Origin: Deltaproteobacteria bacterium
GTDB lineage: Bacteria; Myxococcota; B64-G9
Assembly (NCBI GenBank): GCA_019314375.1
Contig: JAFCZJ010000009.1
Coordinates: forward strand, 1-64,000
Reading direction: 5' to 3'
DNA: 64,000 bases
Shown here: positions 1-9,360 of the stretch, one piece after another
How positions within the stretch are numbered: the first letter of the stretch is position 1
Layout of the letters: each line of letters begins with the position of its first letter
Translations under genes and position numbers: made by a program
The notes under the pieces: generated by a model
Seen by the model: only the letters and a program-made list of their open reading frames with translations
Databases searched by the model: none
Told to the model about the DNA's origin: nothing

Positions 1-368
<368 letters not shown>

Positions 369-381
369 TTAGCCGTACAGA

Positions 382-1551
382 TCAGCTTCCCGCTGCATCC
401 TTGAGCGCGGCTGCTCGATCGGTTTTTTCCCAGGTAAAACTGTCTTCAACACGACCAAAGTGACCGCCCACCGAGGTGGCCCGGTAGATGGGCTTGAGCA
501 AGTCGAGTTGAGAAATGATGTCCGCGGGCTTGGTGGGAAAATGTTCCCTGGCCAATTCGGCGATCTTTTCGTCCGCCAACTTGCCGGTACCAAAGGTCGT
601 CACCATGAGCGAAACCGGCTCGGCCACGCCGATGGCATAAGCCAACTGCACCTCGGCCTGATCGGCCAAACCCGCGGCCACGATATTCTTGGCCATGTAG
701 CGAGCGGCGTAAGCGGCCGAGCGGTCCACCTTGCTCGGATCCTTGCCGCTGAACGCGCCACCACCATGCCGGGCCCAGCCACCATAGGTGTCCACGATGA
801 TCTTGCGCCCGGTCAGGCCGCAGTCGCCGAAGGGTCCGCCGATGACGAAGCGACCGGTCGGATTGATGTGATAGGCCGTCTCTGAATTGAGCAAATTGGC
901 CGGCAGAACCGGCTTAATCACGGTCTCAATGATGGATTCCTTGATTTGGGCGTGGGTGGCCGACTCCATGTGCTGGGAGGAGATGACCACGGTCGTGATC
1001 GCCTTGGGCTTGCCGTCTTCATAACGAATGCTGACCTGGCTTTTGCCGTCCGGACGCAAGAAGTCCAGCTCACCGCTGTTCCGCACCTCACTCAGTCGCC
1101 TGGTCAATAAAGAGGCATAATGGATAGGTGCCGGCATGAATACTTCGGTTTCGTTGGTTGCGAAACCAAACATCATCCCCTGGTCACCCGCGCCCTGCTC
1201 GCCGTGCAGGCCCTCCCCGGCTGTAACACCCTGAGAAATATCCGGGGATTGCTTGACGATGGCCGACAGGACGGCGCAGGTCTCCGCGTCGAAGCCCATG
1301 CTGGAGTCCGTGTAACCCACTTCCCGCACCACGGACCGGACTACGTCGGGCAGGTGGGCATAAGCACTGGTCGTAATCTCACCAGCGATGAGCACCATGC
1401 CGGTCTTAATCATGGTTTCGCAGGCCACACGACAATTCGGATCTTCGGCGATGAGAATATCGAGCACGGCGTCCGAAATCTGATCACAGATCTTGTCCGG
1501 ATGGCCTTCCGTCACCGACTCGGAAGTAAAAACAAAGTCTTTTGCCTGCAT
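382..1551 (-). CDS. metK: S-adenosylmethionine synthase
   Basis: Makes S-adenosylmethionine from methionine and ATP in the cytoplasm. The 389-residue product has the usual family length and carries [19 protein letters not shown] near the N-terminus, the [12 protein letters not shown] motif and the C-terminal-half segment [19 protein letters not shown]. The frame stays open upstream to about 1797, but that stretch is not family-like. The start at 1551 ([13 protein letters not shown]) has AAGGAG seven bases upstream and fits the family N-terminus. It is followed by ahcY, which suggests coupled synthesis and recycling of the methyl donor. Confidence 0.98.
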   Translation of the reverse strand: MQAKDFVFTSESVTEGHPDKICDQISDAVLDILIAEDPNCRVACETMIKTGMVLIAGEITTSAYAHLPDVVRSVVREVGYTDSSMGFDAETCAVLSAIVKQSPDISQGVTAGEGLHGEQGAGDQGMMFGFATNETEVFMPAPIHYASLLTRRLSEVRNSGELDFLRPDGKSQVSIRYEDGKPKAITTVVISSQHMESATHAQIKESIIETVIKPVLPANLLNSETAYHINPTGRFVIGGPFGDCGLTGRKIIVDTYGGWARHGGGAFSGKDPSKVDRSAAYAARYMAKNIVAAGLADQAEVQLAYAIGVAEPVSLMVTTFGTGKLADEKIAELAREHFPTKPADIISQLDLLKPIYRATSVGGHFGRVEDSFTWEKTDRAAALKDAAGS

Positions 1552-1606
1552 AAACAACTCCTTAGAGAGAACAAGCGCAACGCGCTCAATATAAAATAAC
1601 CGAGTC

Positions 1607-1635
1607 AATATGAAGCGCAGGACAAGCCATGTCAA
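1607..1635 (-). promoter_or_regulatory. Probable sigma-70-type promoter of metK-ahcY
   Basis: On the minus strand TTGACA (1630-1635) is followed after 17 bases by CATATT (1607-1612). This predicts a start near 1600 and a leader of about 50 bases, too short for a classical SAM riboswitch. A small hairpin (AGCGC-GTT-GCGCT) lies in the leader. The -35 box is a perfect match; the -10 box matches at four of six positions. Confidence 0.55.
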
Positions 1636-1652
1636 CGGAAAACAGGCAAAGC

Positions 1653-1719
1653 AGGGGGACGTTGTTGCGTTATTCTCATTATTCGAAGAATAATGAGAAT
1701 AACGCAACAACGTCCCCCT
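1653..1719. repeat. Perfect 32-bp inverted repeat with 3-base loop (REP-like element or terminator)
   Basis: Left arm 1653-1684 and right arm 1688-1719 are perfect reverse complements, separated by GAA. The arms begin AGGGGGACGTTGTTGC. The element starts five bases beyond the ptsI stop codon, so it may end that transcript, but no run of T follows. The long perfect AT-containing stem looks more like a repetitive extragenic palindrome. A 12-base piece of the arm (AGGGGGACGTTG) recurs on the minus strand near 27728-27739. Confidence 0.7.
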
Positions 1720-1723
1720 CTCC

Positions 1724-3511
1724 CTAGAGACCGCCCAAAAGGTCCGTGTGGCCTTCGGCGTTGAAGAAGTCGGGGAAGCGTTCGGCCATCCAATCACGCA
1801 CCGCGCGCCCGATCTCCTCGCTTGTTTCCATACGCAGCACCCTTCGGGTCAACTTGCGGGCTTCCCTTGCGCTGGAATGGCGAATCAAGTGACGAACGTA
1901 GGGCATGGCCACGGGGTTCATGGAAATTTCATCCAGCCCCAAGCCCAAAAGGATGTGCAGGTACAAGGGGTCTCCGGCCATCTCGCCGCACATACTGATC
2001 CCCACCCCGGCCCTGTGGGCTTCGGTGATCACGTGATGCAACAAGCGCAGGACCGCCACGTGCAAGGGATTGTACAGATAGGCCACCTGCTCATTGTGCC
2101 TGTCGACGGCCAACATGTACTGGATCAAATCGTTGGTGCCGATGGAAAAAAAATCCACTCGGGGGGCGAAAAGTTCGGCAACGTATGCGGTCGAGGGCAC
2201 CTCAATCATGATGCCCACTTCCAAATCGGCCGCGTAGGGCAAGCTTTTCTGATCCAACTGATGCTTGGCCTCGTCCAGCATTTCCAGCGCCTGATCCAAC
2301 TCAGCCTGACAACTGATCATGGGAAAAATCAGACGCAGTTTGCCTTCCACCGAGGCACGCAAAAGAGCCCGAAGCTGAGTCAAAAAAGCCTTGCGATGAC
2401 GCAGGGACAATCGGATCGAACGCAAACCCAGGGCCGGGTTGGCCTCTGGTTCGGTATGGAAAATACGCTGACTCTTGTCACCGCCCAGATCCATGGTACG
2501 AATGGTGGCCGGGCGGGATCCCATCTCGCGCAGGATCTTCGAATACACCTTGCGTTGGCCGGCCTCGGAGGGCGCCTTCTTGCCCATGAACATGAACTCG
2601 GTCCGAAACAATCCCACCGCTTCGGCTCCATAGCTCAAGGCGGTCCCCAACTCGTCAGCCATCTCAATGTTGGCCGCCAGCCGGATCCGCTGCCCATCGG
2701 TGGTCTCGGCCGGCAAAGCCAGCTCGCTCTTCAGCGCCGCCACACGACTGGCCAAGCCTTGGGAACGGGCCAGGGCCTCCCTCACCATCTGCTCGGAGGG
2801 ATGCACTATCACCTGACCCCGATAGCCGTCCACGATGATCCGATCACCCGTCCCGAGATTGGCCAGGATGCCTTCCACGCCAACCACCGCCGGCAACTCC
2901 AGGGCTCTGGCCACGATGGCCGTGTGCCCTGTTTTGCCCCCCACCTCGGTCACAAAGGCTGCCACACGATCGCGCCCCAAAGCCGCCGTATCGGCCGGCG
3001 AGAGATCGTGGCTTACCACCACCGCCCGCTCATGGGCCGGCGCGCGCACTTCGGCATCCTTGCCCAGCAAGGTCCGAAGAACCCGCTCTCCGACGAACTC
3101 CACATCGGAGCGCCGCTCGCGGAAGTAATCATCCTCGACCGCGTCGAAAGCCTTGCGAATCTCGGCCACAACCTGCTGCAAGGCCCACTCGGCGTTGAGG
3201 GCTTGCTGACGAATAAGACTCTCGGTCCCATCGATCAGCATCTCGTCCTTCATCATGAGCACGTGGGCATCGATGATGGCCCCGGGCTCCTTGCTGCCTC
3301 GAACACAAAGTTTGGAACGAACGGACTCCAGCTGGGCGACGCTGTCGGTCACCGCCTGGCGAAAACGCAAGACCTCTGGTTCCAGATCGGCGTTTGGCAG
3401 ATGTCGCTTGGGGATATGCACGCGACGCCGGTCCAGCAGATGAACCAGGCCCACGTGCAAACCCGGGGAGGCATCGATGCCTTGAAAAAATTTGGCGCGC
3501 CTGCGCGGCAT
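1724..3511 (-). CDS. ptsI: PTS enzyme I (phosphoenolpyruvate-protein phosphotransferase)
   Basis: Transfers phosphate from phosphoenolpyruvate to HPr in the cytoplasm. The 595-residue protein has the enzyme I order: N-terminal HPr-binding domain, the swivelling phosphohistidine domain with [12 protein letters not shown] (His196 is the expected phosphorylated residue), and a PEP-binding TIM barrel with the active-site segment [12 protein letters not shown]. No GAF domain precedes it, so this is the ordinary enzyme I form and not EI-Ntr (PtsP). It lies ten bases after ptsH. Since no sugar EIIBC gene is nearby, it probably feeds the regulatory EIIA proteins encoded just upstream. Confidence 0.96.
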   Translation of the reverse strand: MPRRRAKFFQGIDASPGLHVGLVHLLDRRRVHIPKRHLPNADLEPEVLRFRQAVTDSVAQLESVRSKLCVRGSKEPGAIIDAHVLMMKDEMLIDGTESLIRQQALNAEWALQQVVAEIRKAFDAVEDDYFRERRSDVEFVGERVLRTLLGKDAEVRAPAHERAVVVSHDLSPADTAALGRDRVAAFVTEVGGKTGHTAIVARALELPAVVGVEGILANLGTGDRIIVDGYRGQVIVHPSEQMVREALARSQGLASRVAALKSELALPAETTDGQRIRLAANIEMADELGTALSYGAEAVGLFRTEFMFMGKKAPSEAGQRKVYSKILREMGSRPATIRTMDLGGDKSQRIFHTEPEANPALGLRSIRLSLRHRKAFLTQLRALLRASVEGKLRLIFPMISCQAELDQALEMLDEAKHQLDQKSLPYAADLEVGIMIEVPSTAYVAELFAPRVDFFSIGTNDLIQYMLAVDRHNEQVAYLYNPLHVAVLRLLHHVITEAHRAGVGISMCGEMAGDPLYLHILLGLGLDEISMNPVAMPYVRHLIRHSSAREARKLTRRVLRMETSEEIGRAVRDWMAERFPDFFNAEGHTDLLGGL

Positions 3512-3521
3512 TCAGTTCATC

Positions 3522-3794
3522 CTATTCGTCTTCACCAAAGCAATCGGCGATCAGGGCTCCCAGAGCGAGCAAAGCTTGCTCACAATCGTCTCCCTTGGCC
3601 TCCACTTCGATGGTCTGCCCCCGAGTCGCGGCCAATTGCAACACGCCCATGATGCTCTTGCCGTTGACCTCCTGGCCATCCTTGCGCACAAAAATTTCGC
3701 TTTCAAACTCGTGGGCTTTCTGGACAAAAACAGTGGCGGCTCGGGCGTGCATGCCGAGCTTGTTCCTGATCTCGAACTGGGCCAGCGCCTTCAA
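3522..3794 (-). CDS. ptsH: Phosphocarrier protein HPr (TTG start)
   Basis: A small carrier that passes phosphate from enzyme I to EIIA proteins. The 90-residue product contains the active-site segment LGMHARAA (His16) and NGKSIMGVLQLAA with Ser47, the residue phosphorylated by HPr kinase where that enzyme exists. The start is inferred to be TTG at 3794. It overlaps the stop of the EIIA gene (TTGA) and has GGGAGG six to seven bases upstream; no ATG lies near the family N-terminus. The overlap suggests translational coupling. No hprK gene is visible in the window, although Ser47 is retained. Confidence 0.95.
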   Translation of the reverse strand: MKALAQFEIRNKLGMHARAATVFVQKAHEFESEIFVRKDGQEVNGKSIMGVLQLAATRGQTIEVEAKGDDCEQALLALGALIADCFGEDE

Positions 3795-4237
3795 TCGGCA
3801 CCTCCCGCCTTCTCTTCCGCTTTTGGCTCACGCGAGTTATTCAACAGGTCTGAGGCCAGGGCAATGTTCTCCCTGCCCTCCCGGACGATGGCCCGGGCCA
3901 TAACCGCCGGATCGGTCAACTTGCGCAAGCGGAGGTCTACCGCCTTGAGCATCATGGCCAAATTCAAACCAGAGACGATTTCCACCCTTCCGGGCTGCAT
4001 TCGCGCCAATGCCAAATTGGCGGGCGAACCGCCGAAAAGATCGGTGATCACAATAACGCCCTGACCATCGTCGGCTTCCTTGATGGCTGCATCCAGTCTG
4101 CGCTCCAGATCCTCCACGGACAAGCCAGGATCTACCGCCACCGCTTCGATTTTCTGCTGCGTGCCCGCCACCATCTCGAGAGCCTCGAGAAAAGACTGAG
4201 CCAGACCCGCGTGGGTGAACATGACCAAACCCACCAT
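3791..4237 (-). CDS. Mannose-family PTS EIIA domain protein
   Basis: A 148-residue single-domain protein of the EIIA-Man family. It starts MVGLVMFTHAGLAQSFLEAL, where His9 is the expected phosphorylated residue, and contains the typical DLFGGSPANLALA segment. No EIIB, EIIC or EIID partner is encoded nearby, so transport is unlikely; in deltaproteobacteria such orphan EIIA proteins sit in this gene cluster and are thought to be regulatory. It lies eleven bases after rapZ and overlaps ptsH by four bases. Confidence 0.92.
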   Translation of the reverse strand: MVGLVMFTHAGLAQSFLEALEMVAGTQQKIEAVAVDPGLSVEDLERRLDAAIKEADDGQGVIVITDLFGGSPANLALARMQPGRVEIVSGLNLAMMLKAVDLRLRKLTDPAVMARAIVREGRENIALASDLLNNSREPKAEEKAGGAD

Positions 4238-4248
4238 GATGCGCTCCT

Positions 4249-5148
4249 CTACCCCCTGCCGGGACGCTCCACGTCCCGATGTTTCACCGTCACCGGCAAG
4301 CCTAAGACACCCAACCGCTTGCCGAGTTCGACAGAAATGGCCACCGAGCGATGACGCCCGCCCGTACAGCCGATGCCGACCGTCAAATAACTCTTGCCCT
4401 CTCGATCGTACAGAGGACGAAATGTCGTCAAATAACTCATCACATGCTCGAGCAATAAGGCAGCGTGGGCCGAGCCGAGCACATAGTCCGCCACCTCCGC
4501 CTCCCGTCCAGTCTGCTCCCTGAGTTCCGCGACGAAGTAGGGGTTGGGCAAGAAGCGCACATCAAAAACCAGGTCCACCTGAGGCGGGATACCGTGCTTG
4601 AAGCCAAAAGAAACAAGCGTCAAGTTCATCGCATCGCCGGGGCTTGACAAGGTGAAGTGCTGTTGCACCAACTCGCGAAGTTGATGAGGCGTCAGATCCG
4701 TCGTGTCGATGACCCTATCCGATGCCTCTCGCATGCCCTGCAACAAGGCCCGCTCTGCCTTGATGCCATCCTCGATGCTGCCCTCCTGGGATAATGGATG
4801 CCGGCGTCGGGTCTCCGAATACCGCCGTATGACAACCCGATCAGCGCAATCGAGGAACAAGACCTCCACCCGACCACCATCCGATCGAATGCGATCCATG
4901 GTTTCCTGAAACTCTGCCAAGAATCGCGATTCCCGAGCGTCGACCACCAAGGCAATCTGCTCGATTTCTTCGGGGGAACAGGGGAAGAGTTCGATCAACT
5001 TGGGAAGCAAGACCACCGGCAAATTGTCGATGCAGAAAAAACCCATGTCCTCCAGTGCGTGAATGGCGGTTGATTTTCCCGAACCACTCAAGCCACTGAG
5101 CACCACAACCCGGATGGGGTGGCAAGCTTTACCGACGGTATCGATCAT
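4249..5148 (-). CDS. rapZ: RNase adapter / nucleotide-binding protein RapZ
   Basis: A P-loop protein that in enterobacteria binds GlmZ/GlmY small RNAs and directs RNase E, controlling glucosamine-6-phosphate synthase; its RNA partners in this lineage are unknown. The 299-residue product has a Walker A motif GLSGSGKST, the DCADRVVIRRYSETRRRHPL segment and the C-terminal GCTGGRHRSVAI motif. The ATG at 5148 was chosen over longer in-frame versions because AAGGGGG precedes it and it sits seven bases after the ptsN stop. In many related clusters hprK lies between ptsN and rapZ; here the two are adjacent. Confidence 0.95.
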   Translation of the reverse strand: MIDTVGKACHPIRVVVLSGLSGSGKSTAIHALEDMGFFCIDNLPVVLLPKLIELFPCSPEEIEQIALVVDARESRFLAEFQETMDRIRSDGGRVEVLFLDCADRVVIRRYSETRRRHPLSQEGSIEDGIKAERALLQGMREASDRVIDTTDLTPHQLRELVQQHFTLSSPGDAMNLTLVSFGFKHGIPPQVDLVFDVRFLPNPYFVAELREQTGREAEVADYVLGSAHAALLLEHVMSYLTTFRPLYDREGKSYLTVGIGCTGGRHRSVAISVELGKRLGVLGLPVTVKHRDVERPGRG

Positions 5149-5155
5149 CGCCCCC

Positions 5156-5617
5156 TTAGCACCGATTGTCCTGCTCCAAGATGGCCGAATAAATGGCCTC
5201 CGCATCCTCTGCCTCGATCAGGCTGGCACGAAAGGCAGCGTCCTGAAACAAGCGATTGAGTCGCGCCAGGGCTTTCAGGTGACTGCCCTCGGCGTTCTCG
5301 GGAATCAGCAAGACGAAGAAAAAGTGGGTCGGCTTGCCGTCGAAGGAATCAAAATCCACACCGGTGCGGCAACGCCCGAAGCAAGCGTGCAACTGCTCGA
5401 TGCCAGGCACCCGCCCATGGGGAAAAGCCACCCCTTCCTCGATTCCGGTCGAGCGCAGTTCCTCGCGCTTGAGAAGCACCTGCAACAGCACCGAACGATG
5501 CAGCTCCTCATGGTTACTGACCAGAAGGTCCACGAGGGCCGCGATGACCTCGTCCTTGCCGCCCACGGGTACCGCAGCCGTGACGTCCGCGCGATCTAAA
5601 AAAGACGCAATTCTCAT
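5156..5617 (-). CDS. ptsN: PTS IIA-like nitrogen-regulatory protein PtsN
   Basis: The terminal phosphoacceptor of the nitrogen-related phosphotransferase chain, a cytoplasmic regulator. The 153-residue product is a single EIIA-Ntr/fructose-type domain with GIEEGVAFPHGRV containing the phosphorylatable histidine and a LIPENAEGSHLKALARL segment. The start at 5617 (MRIASFL) matches family length; upstream in-frame codons are not family-like. It is part of the rpoN-hpf-ptsN-rapZ run, the standard context. Confidence 0.95.
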   Translation of the reverse strand: MRIASFLDRADVTAAVPVGGKDEVIAALVDLLVSNHEELHRSVLLQVLLKREELRSTGIEEGVAFPHGRVPGIEQLHACFGRCRTGVDFDSFDGKPTHFFFVLLIPENAEGSHLKALARLNRLFQDAAFRASLIEAEDAEAIYSAILEQDNRC

Positions 5618-5693
5618 GTTTCTCGTTCCAATACCGAATGTCCGACGTTGGCGCTGGTATCCGGCCAAGAGATCCTCGTGACCGGATGGTGAC

Positions 5694-6248
5694 TTATTGG
5701 TCAGTGCCTGGCGAGGATGCCTCAATCAAGCCCACGTTGCCATCGGCACGCCGATAGACGACGTTAACTTCCTTGCTGCTGGCGTTGCGAAACACCAAGA
5801 AATCATTATTCATCAAGTCCATTTGCATGACGGCCTCGTCGATCGACATGGGCTTGGCATTGAGCTCTTCGCTCTTGATCACCCTGAGTTCTTCTTCATC
5901 CATCGACTCTTGAGCGATCACCTCGTGCCGCACCATGAGGTCTTCACCCAGGCTGATGGGCTGGTACTTGCGAATCTTTTCCTTGTACTTGCGAGCCTGA
6001 CGCTCGATTTTATCAACGGCCGAATCAATGCTGGTGTACATGTCCTCGGTGTTCTCCTCCCCACGCATCACGATGCCGCGGTACATCACCTTGATGTCGG
6101 CTTCGTTCAAATACTTGTGCTTGGCCAAGACCACATGCACATCCGTGGGCGGGGACACGTACTTTCTCAAGCACTCAATCTTGTCCTCCGCGTAGTTCCT
6201 CAAGGCGTCAGAAGGCTTCATGTTTCGAAAAGTCACTGAGATCTGCAT
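5694..6248 (-). CDS. hpf: Ribosome hibernation promoting factor, long form
   Basis: Binds the 30S subunit and promotes inactive ribosome dimers during slow growth. The 184-residue product has the N-terminal HPF/RaiA fold (MQISVTFRNMKPSDALRNYA) and a C-terminal extension with MSIDEAVMQMDLMNNDFLVF and a VVYRRADGNVGLIE ending. This is the long HPF form, which dimerises ribosomes directly through its tail. The start at 6248 gives the usual N-terminus. It lies between rpoN and ptsN, its conserved position. Confidence 0.95.
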   Translation of the reverse strand: MQISVTFRNMKPSDALRNYAEDKIECLRKYVSPPTDVHVVLAKHKYLNEADIKVMYRGIVMRGEENTEDMYTSIDSAVDKIERQARKYKEKIRKYQPISLGEDLMVRHEVIAQESMDEEELRVIKSEELNAKPMSIDEAVMQMDLMNNDFLVFRNASSKEVNVVYRRADGNVGLIEASSPGTDQ

Positions 6249-6291
6249 GGCGTTCCTCCTGCCCCGCTGCACCTGCCGGGCTATGGCGAAG

Positions 6292-7791
6292 CTAAAATAC
6301 CTGTTTTCGTTTGCTCGACGGCAAGATGCCCAGCATCTCACGATACTTGGCCACCGTGCGGCGAGCGATATCGATATTTTGTTCCTTCAGCATGTCCACA
6401 ATTTTTCGATCCGACAGAGGCTTGGCCTGGTTCTCGTCAGCCACGATCTGGCGGATTTTCGCCTTGACGGACTCGCTGGCCAAATCCTCACCGACGGTCC
6501 GACTGATGGCCGAATTGAAAAAATACTTCAACTCATAGATACCCTGTGGCGTATGCACATACTTGTTGGTGGTCACCCGCGAAACGGTGGACTCATGCAG
6601 GCCCACGTCATCAGCCACATCACGCAACACGAGAGGGCGGAGAAAAGCGATGCCCTTATCGAAAAACTCGCGCTGGAACTTCACGATGCTCTCCGTGACC
6701 CGGTAAATTGTGCGCTGCCGCTGATGGATGGAACGGATCAACCAAACCGCCGACCTCAATTTATCCTGAATATAAGAGCGGGTCTCGCCGCCCCGCTTAG
6801 CCTCAGCCAGAGCCTTGCGATAGTAGGGACTGACCCTCAGCTTGGCCATGCCATCCTCGTTCAGGACAATGACGTATTCGTCAGCCACTCTTTGCACATA
6901 GATATCCGGCGTGATGTACTGGGGTTCTTCCTCGGTAAAGAAACGCCCCGGCTTGGGCTCAAGTTGGCCGATGAGCTTCACCGCTTCATAGATCTCTTCT
7001 TTGGGCACCTTCAGTGCCCTGGCGATGGCCTGGTAGTTCTTGCGTTCGACATGAGGCAAATGGGAATCAATGATGGCATAAACCAAGCCATTGCCCACGC
7101 GCAGGTGCCTCGCCTGAACCAAAAGGGATTCCCTGAGATCGCGAGCAGCCACACCCACCGGATCGAAGGTGTGCATGACCTTGAGCACCCGCTCCACGTC
7201 TTCAATCCCAACGTCCATGGACTCGGCCAGGCTCTCCACGGCGGTTTTGCCGGCCAACTTGTCCGCATCATCGGCGTAAAAATAACCAGCCGGGTTCAAG
7301 CTCAAGATGATCTGAGCACCAATATTCTGCTCCTGCTCATCCAGTTCCGACAGGCGAAGTTGCCACAAAAGGTGATCGGCCAAGGAGGTCTTCTTGGTGA
7401 GCACGTTTTCGTAGGAAGGCATGTCATCCTTCGAATGCCGTACCCCGGAGCCCACCGGGATGTAGGAACCGTAATTCTCCAGGTACTTTTCCCAGTCGAT
7501 GTCGTTGGCGCCTTCGGCTCCTTTGACCTCTTCCACCCGCTCGGATCGCTCAATCCGCTCAGCCAGTCGCTCCGCTTGCTCGGCGATGCGCTCCGAGGCA
7601 TCCTTGGCCTCGCCGCCATCCTGTCCGTCCGTGGTCTCATCCAGGACCGGATTCTCCAACATTTCCTGATTGACCAAATCGTTGAGTTCCATGCGACTCA
7701 ACTGCAGCAGCTTGATGGCCTGCTGCAACTGGGGCGTCATCACCAGTTGCAGGGTCTGTTTTAGGGACAGGACTTGTCTCAGCTCGGTCAT
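6292..7791 (-). CDS. rpoN: RNA polymerase sigma-54 factor
   Basis: The alternative sigma factor that recognises -24/-12 promoters and needs an enhancer-binding ATPase. The 499-residue product has the glutamine-rich activator-interacting region I (LKQTLQLVMTPQLQQAIKLL), an acidic region II, the core-binding region and the C-terminal RpoN box ARRTVAKYRE. It overlaps the lptB stop by four bases (ATGA), so it is translationally coupled to LPS export genes, as in many proteobacteria. Two good GG-N10-GC promoter candidates occur elsewhere in this window. Confidence 0.97.
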   Translation of the reverse strand: MTELRQVLSLKQTLQLVMTPQLQQAIKLLQLSRMELNDLVNQEMLENPVLDETTDGQDGGEAKDASERIAEQAERLAERIERSERVEEVKGAEGANDIDWEKYLENYGSYIPVGSGVRHSKDDMPSYENVLTKKTSLADHLLWQLRLSELDEQEQNIGAQIILSLNPAGYFYADDADKLAGKTAVESLAESMDVGIEDVERVLKVMHTFDPVGVAARDLRESLLVQARHLRVGNGLVYAIIDSHLPHVERKNYQAIARALKVPKEEIYEAVKLIGQLEPKPGRFFTEEEPQYITPDIYVQRVADEYVIVLNEDGMAKLRVSPYYRKALAEAKRGGETRSYIQDKLRSAVWLIRSIHQRQRTIYRVTESIVKFQREFFDKGIAFLRPLVLRDVADDVGLHESTVSRVTTNKYVHTPQGIYELKYFFNSAISRTVGEDLASESVKAKIRQIVADENQAKPLSDRKIVDMLKEQNIDIARRTVAKYREMLGILPSSKRKQVF

Positions 7792-8552
7792 GCGGTGGTC
7801 TCTTCTTTATACGTATCCATCCGAAAGCGATCGCCCAAGTAGTATGCCTTGGCGCGTTCGCTACTGGCAATCTTGGCAGGTGTTCCCTCTTCGAGAATCT
7901 TACCTTCCGTGACAATATAAGCTCTGTCGCACGTTGACAAGGTTTCCCTGACATTGTGGTCGGTGACCAGCAAGCCGATCCCTGATTCGGACAAACTACT
8001 GATTTGTTGCCGTATTTCGTCGATGGTCTTGGGGTCTACGCCGGAAAAAGGCTCATCCAATAGCACGAAGGCCGGATCTTGGATCATGGTTCGCGCGATT
8101 TCCAAGCGTCGACGTTCTCCGCCTGAAAGACTGGAGGCCATCTGGTCGGCCACGCGCCCAAGCTCAAACTCCTCGATGGAACGCTCGATGCGGACCTTGG
8201 CGGCCTCGCCTTTTAGCCCCATGACCTGAAGAACCAGGCGAAGGTTGTCACGCACGCTCAAACGCCGAAAGACACTGGGTTCTTGAGACAAATAGCCGAT
8301 GCCGGCCCTCGCCCGACGATGCATGGGCCAGCCGCTGATGTCCTGCCCACGCAGGATCACACGTCCCGCGTCGGCCCTCAGCAAGCCGACCACCATGTGA
8401 AAGCTGGTGGTCTTGCCCGCCCCATTTGGACCCAAAAGGCCGACCACCTCGCCGGGGGCGACCCGCAAATCCAGGCCATCCACCACCCGCCGGCCACGAT
8501 AGGCTTTGACCAGGCCCAAAGCCTGCAAATCCCTCTGCTCAACGGAACTCAA
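7788..8552 (-). CDS. lptB: LPS export ABC transporter ATP-binding protein LptB
   Basis: The ATPase that powers extraction of lipopolysaccharide from the inner membrane. The 254-residue protein has Walker A GPNGAGKTT, signature LSGGERRRLEIARTM, Walker B FVLLDEPFSGVDP and the switch histidine in LLVTDHNVRET. The start is inferred to be TTG at 8552, overlapping the lptA stop (TTGA) with AAGGGG about seven bases upstream; no ATG occurs near the family N-terminus. It lies between lptA and rpoN. Confidence 0.95.
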   Translation of the reverse strand: MSSVEQRDLQALGLVKAYRGRRVVDGLDLRVAPGEVVGLLGPNGAGKTTSFHMVVGLLRADAGRVILRGQDISGWPMHRRARAGIGYLSQEPSVFRRLSVRDNLRLVLQVMGLKGEAAKVRIERSIEEFELGRVADQMASSLSGGERRRLEIARTMIQDPAFVLLDEPFSGVDPKTIDEIRQQISSLSESGIGLLVTDHNVRETLSTCDRAYIVTEGKILEEGTPAKIASSERAKAYYLGDRFRMDTYKEETTA

Positions 8553-9079
8553 GGCCGCCCCTTCTTGCCGGGACGCGCTTCTTTGGGTACCTCTATTTCA
8601 GCACGAGGCCGCTTGACCTCGACCTCGTCCCTGTCCAAATGAAAAATGATGAGTTCGCCCTTGATGCGGTTGGGCCCGTCTTGCACCCAGGGCTTGCCCT
8701 GACACAAAATACGTCGGGCCGGCCGGTCGTAGTCAGCCTGCCGGCAATGGCCCCGGCGAGACCCTTGAAAAATATCCACCGATCCGGAGAACAACATGCG
8801 CTTGATGCGCCCCGAGGCCTTCCCTTCTTCTGTCTCGGCGTACCGCACCTCCAAGCGAGCGCAACGGATGGTCAGTTCACCCTGGGTGGCCACTACATTT
8901 CCGGAAAAAATGGCTTTCTGTTGCTTCTGAAGGATCTTGAGTTCGTCCGACTTGATCTGCACTGCTTCCTGTTCCGGCTTGACTATGGCTGGCTTGCCCT
9001 TGGCTGGCTCGGCCGCCTGGGTCATCCCGGTCAAAGCCAGACCCACAAGGGCCAGCATGAACATTTTTCCCCAGCTCAC
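8549..9079 (-). CDS. lptA: LPS transport periplasmic protein LptA (GTG start)
   Basis: The periplasmic bridge protein of the LPS transport machine. The 176-residue product has a signal peptide (MFMLALVGLALTGMTQAAEP) and an OstA-type beta-jellyroll (LKILQKQQKAIFSGNVVATQ, LTIRCARLEVRY). It ends in a basic stretch. The start is GTG at 9079, overlapping the upstream stop as GTGA with GGAGG before it. Gene order lptC-like, lptA, lptB supports the call. Confidence 0.9.
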   Translation of the reverse strand: MSWGKMFMLALVGLALTGMTQAAEPAKGKPAIVKPEQEAVQIKSDELKILQKQQKAIFSGNVVATQGELTIRCARLEVRYAETEEGKASGRIKRMLFSGSVDIFQGSRRGHCRQADYDRPARRILCQGKPWVQDGPNRIKGELIIFHLDRDEVEVKRPRAEIEVPKEARPGKKGRP

Positions 9080-9360
9080 GGTCGGGCCTCCTCAAAACAG
9101 ATGGGCTCGAGTTGGCCACGCACCTCTTCGACCCGCAGGCGACCCTCCACCTCATCCAGCCATAGACGAGCCGCGTGAAAAACAAACTGGGTCTGATCGC
9201 CCAAATAGGCCCGCACCTCCACCTCATCCATGCGCAGAGCCAATGCCGGCCCCTCCGCCTCAGAGGATGGCTCAACTCGCCCACAGGCCACGGCCAAAGA
9301 CGAAAGCCCAGCCAAGAGACCTATTAAAACAAAACGGGACACGCTCTTTGAAACCTCCAT
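9076..9360 (-). CDS. Short LptC-like lipoprotein
   Basis: A 94-residue predicted lipoprotein with lipobox LAVAC; the mature part has the repeated beta-strand pattern of LptC/OstA-like folds (VRAYLGDQTQFVFHAARLWL, RLRVEEVRGQ). LptC normally has about 190 residues and a transmembrane anchor, so this is a short version carrying roughly one half of the jellyroll, anchored by lipid instead. The role is inferred mainly from its place directly before lptA and lptB. The start at 9360 gives a clean signal peptide; a longer frame begins at 9396. Confidence 0.65.
   Translation of the reverse strand: MEVSKSVSRFVLIGLLAGLSSLAVACGRVEPSSEAEGPALALRMDEVEVRAYLGDQTQFVFHAARLWLDEVEGRLRVEEVRGQLEPICFEEARP

Noticed and set aside
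1552-1652. SAM or SAH riboswitch before metK or ahcY
   Set aside because: The predicted metK leader is about 50 bases with only a small hairpin, and the metK-ahcY gap is 34 bases; no known aptamer core was seen.
1748-3652. 634-codon open frame on the plus strand opposite ptsI and ptsH
   Set aside because: It is antisense to well-identified PTS genes and its composition is only a mirror of their codon bias; similar mirrors exist opposite rpoN, the P-domain lipoprotein and the phosphoesterase.
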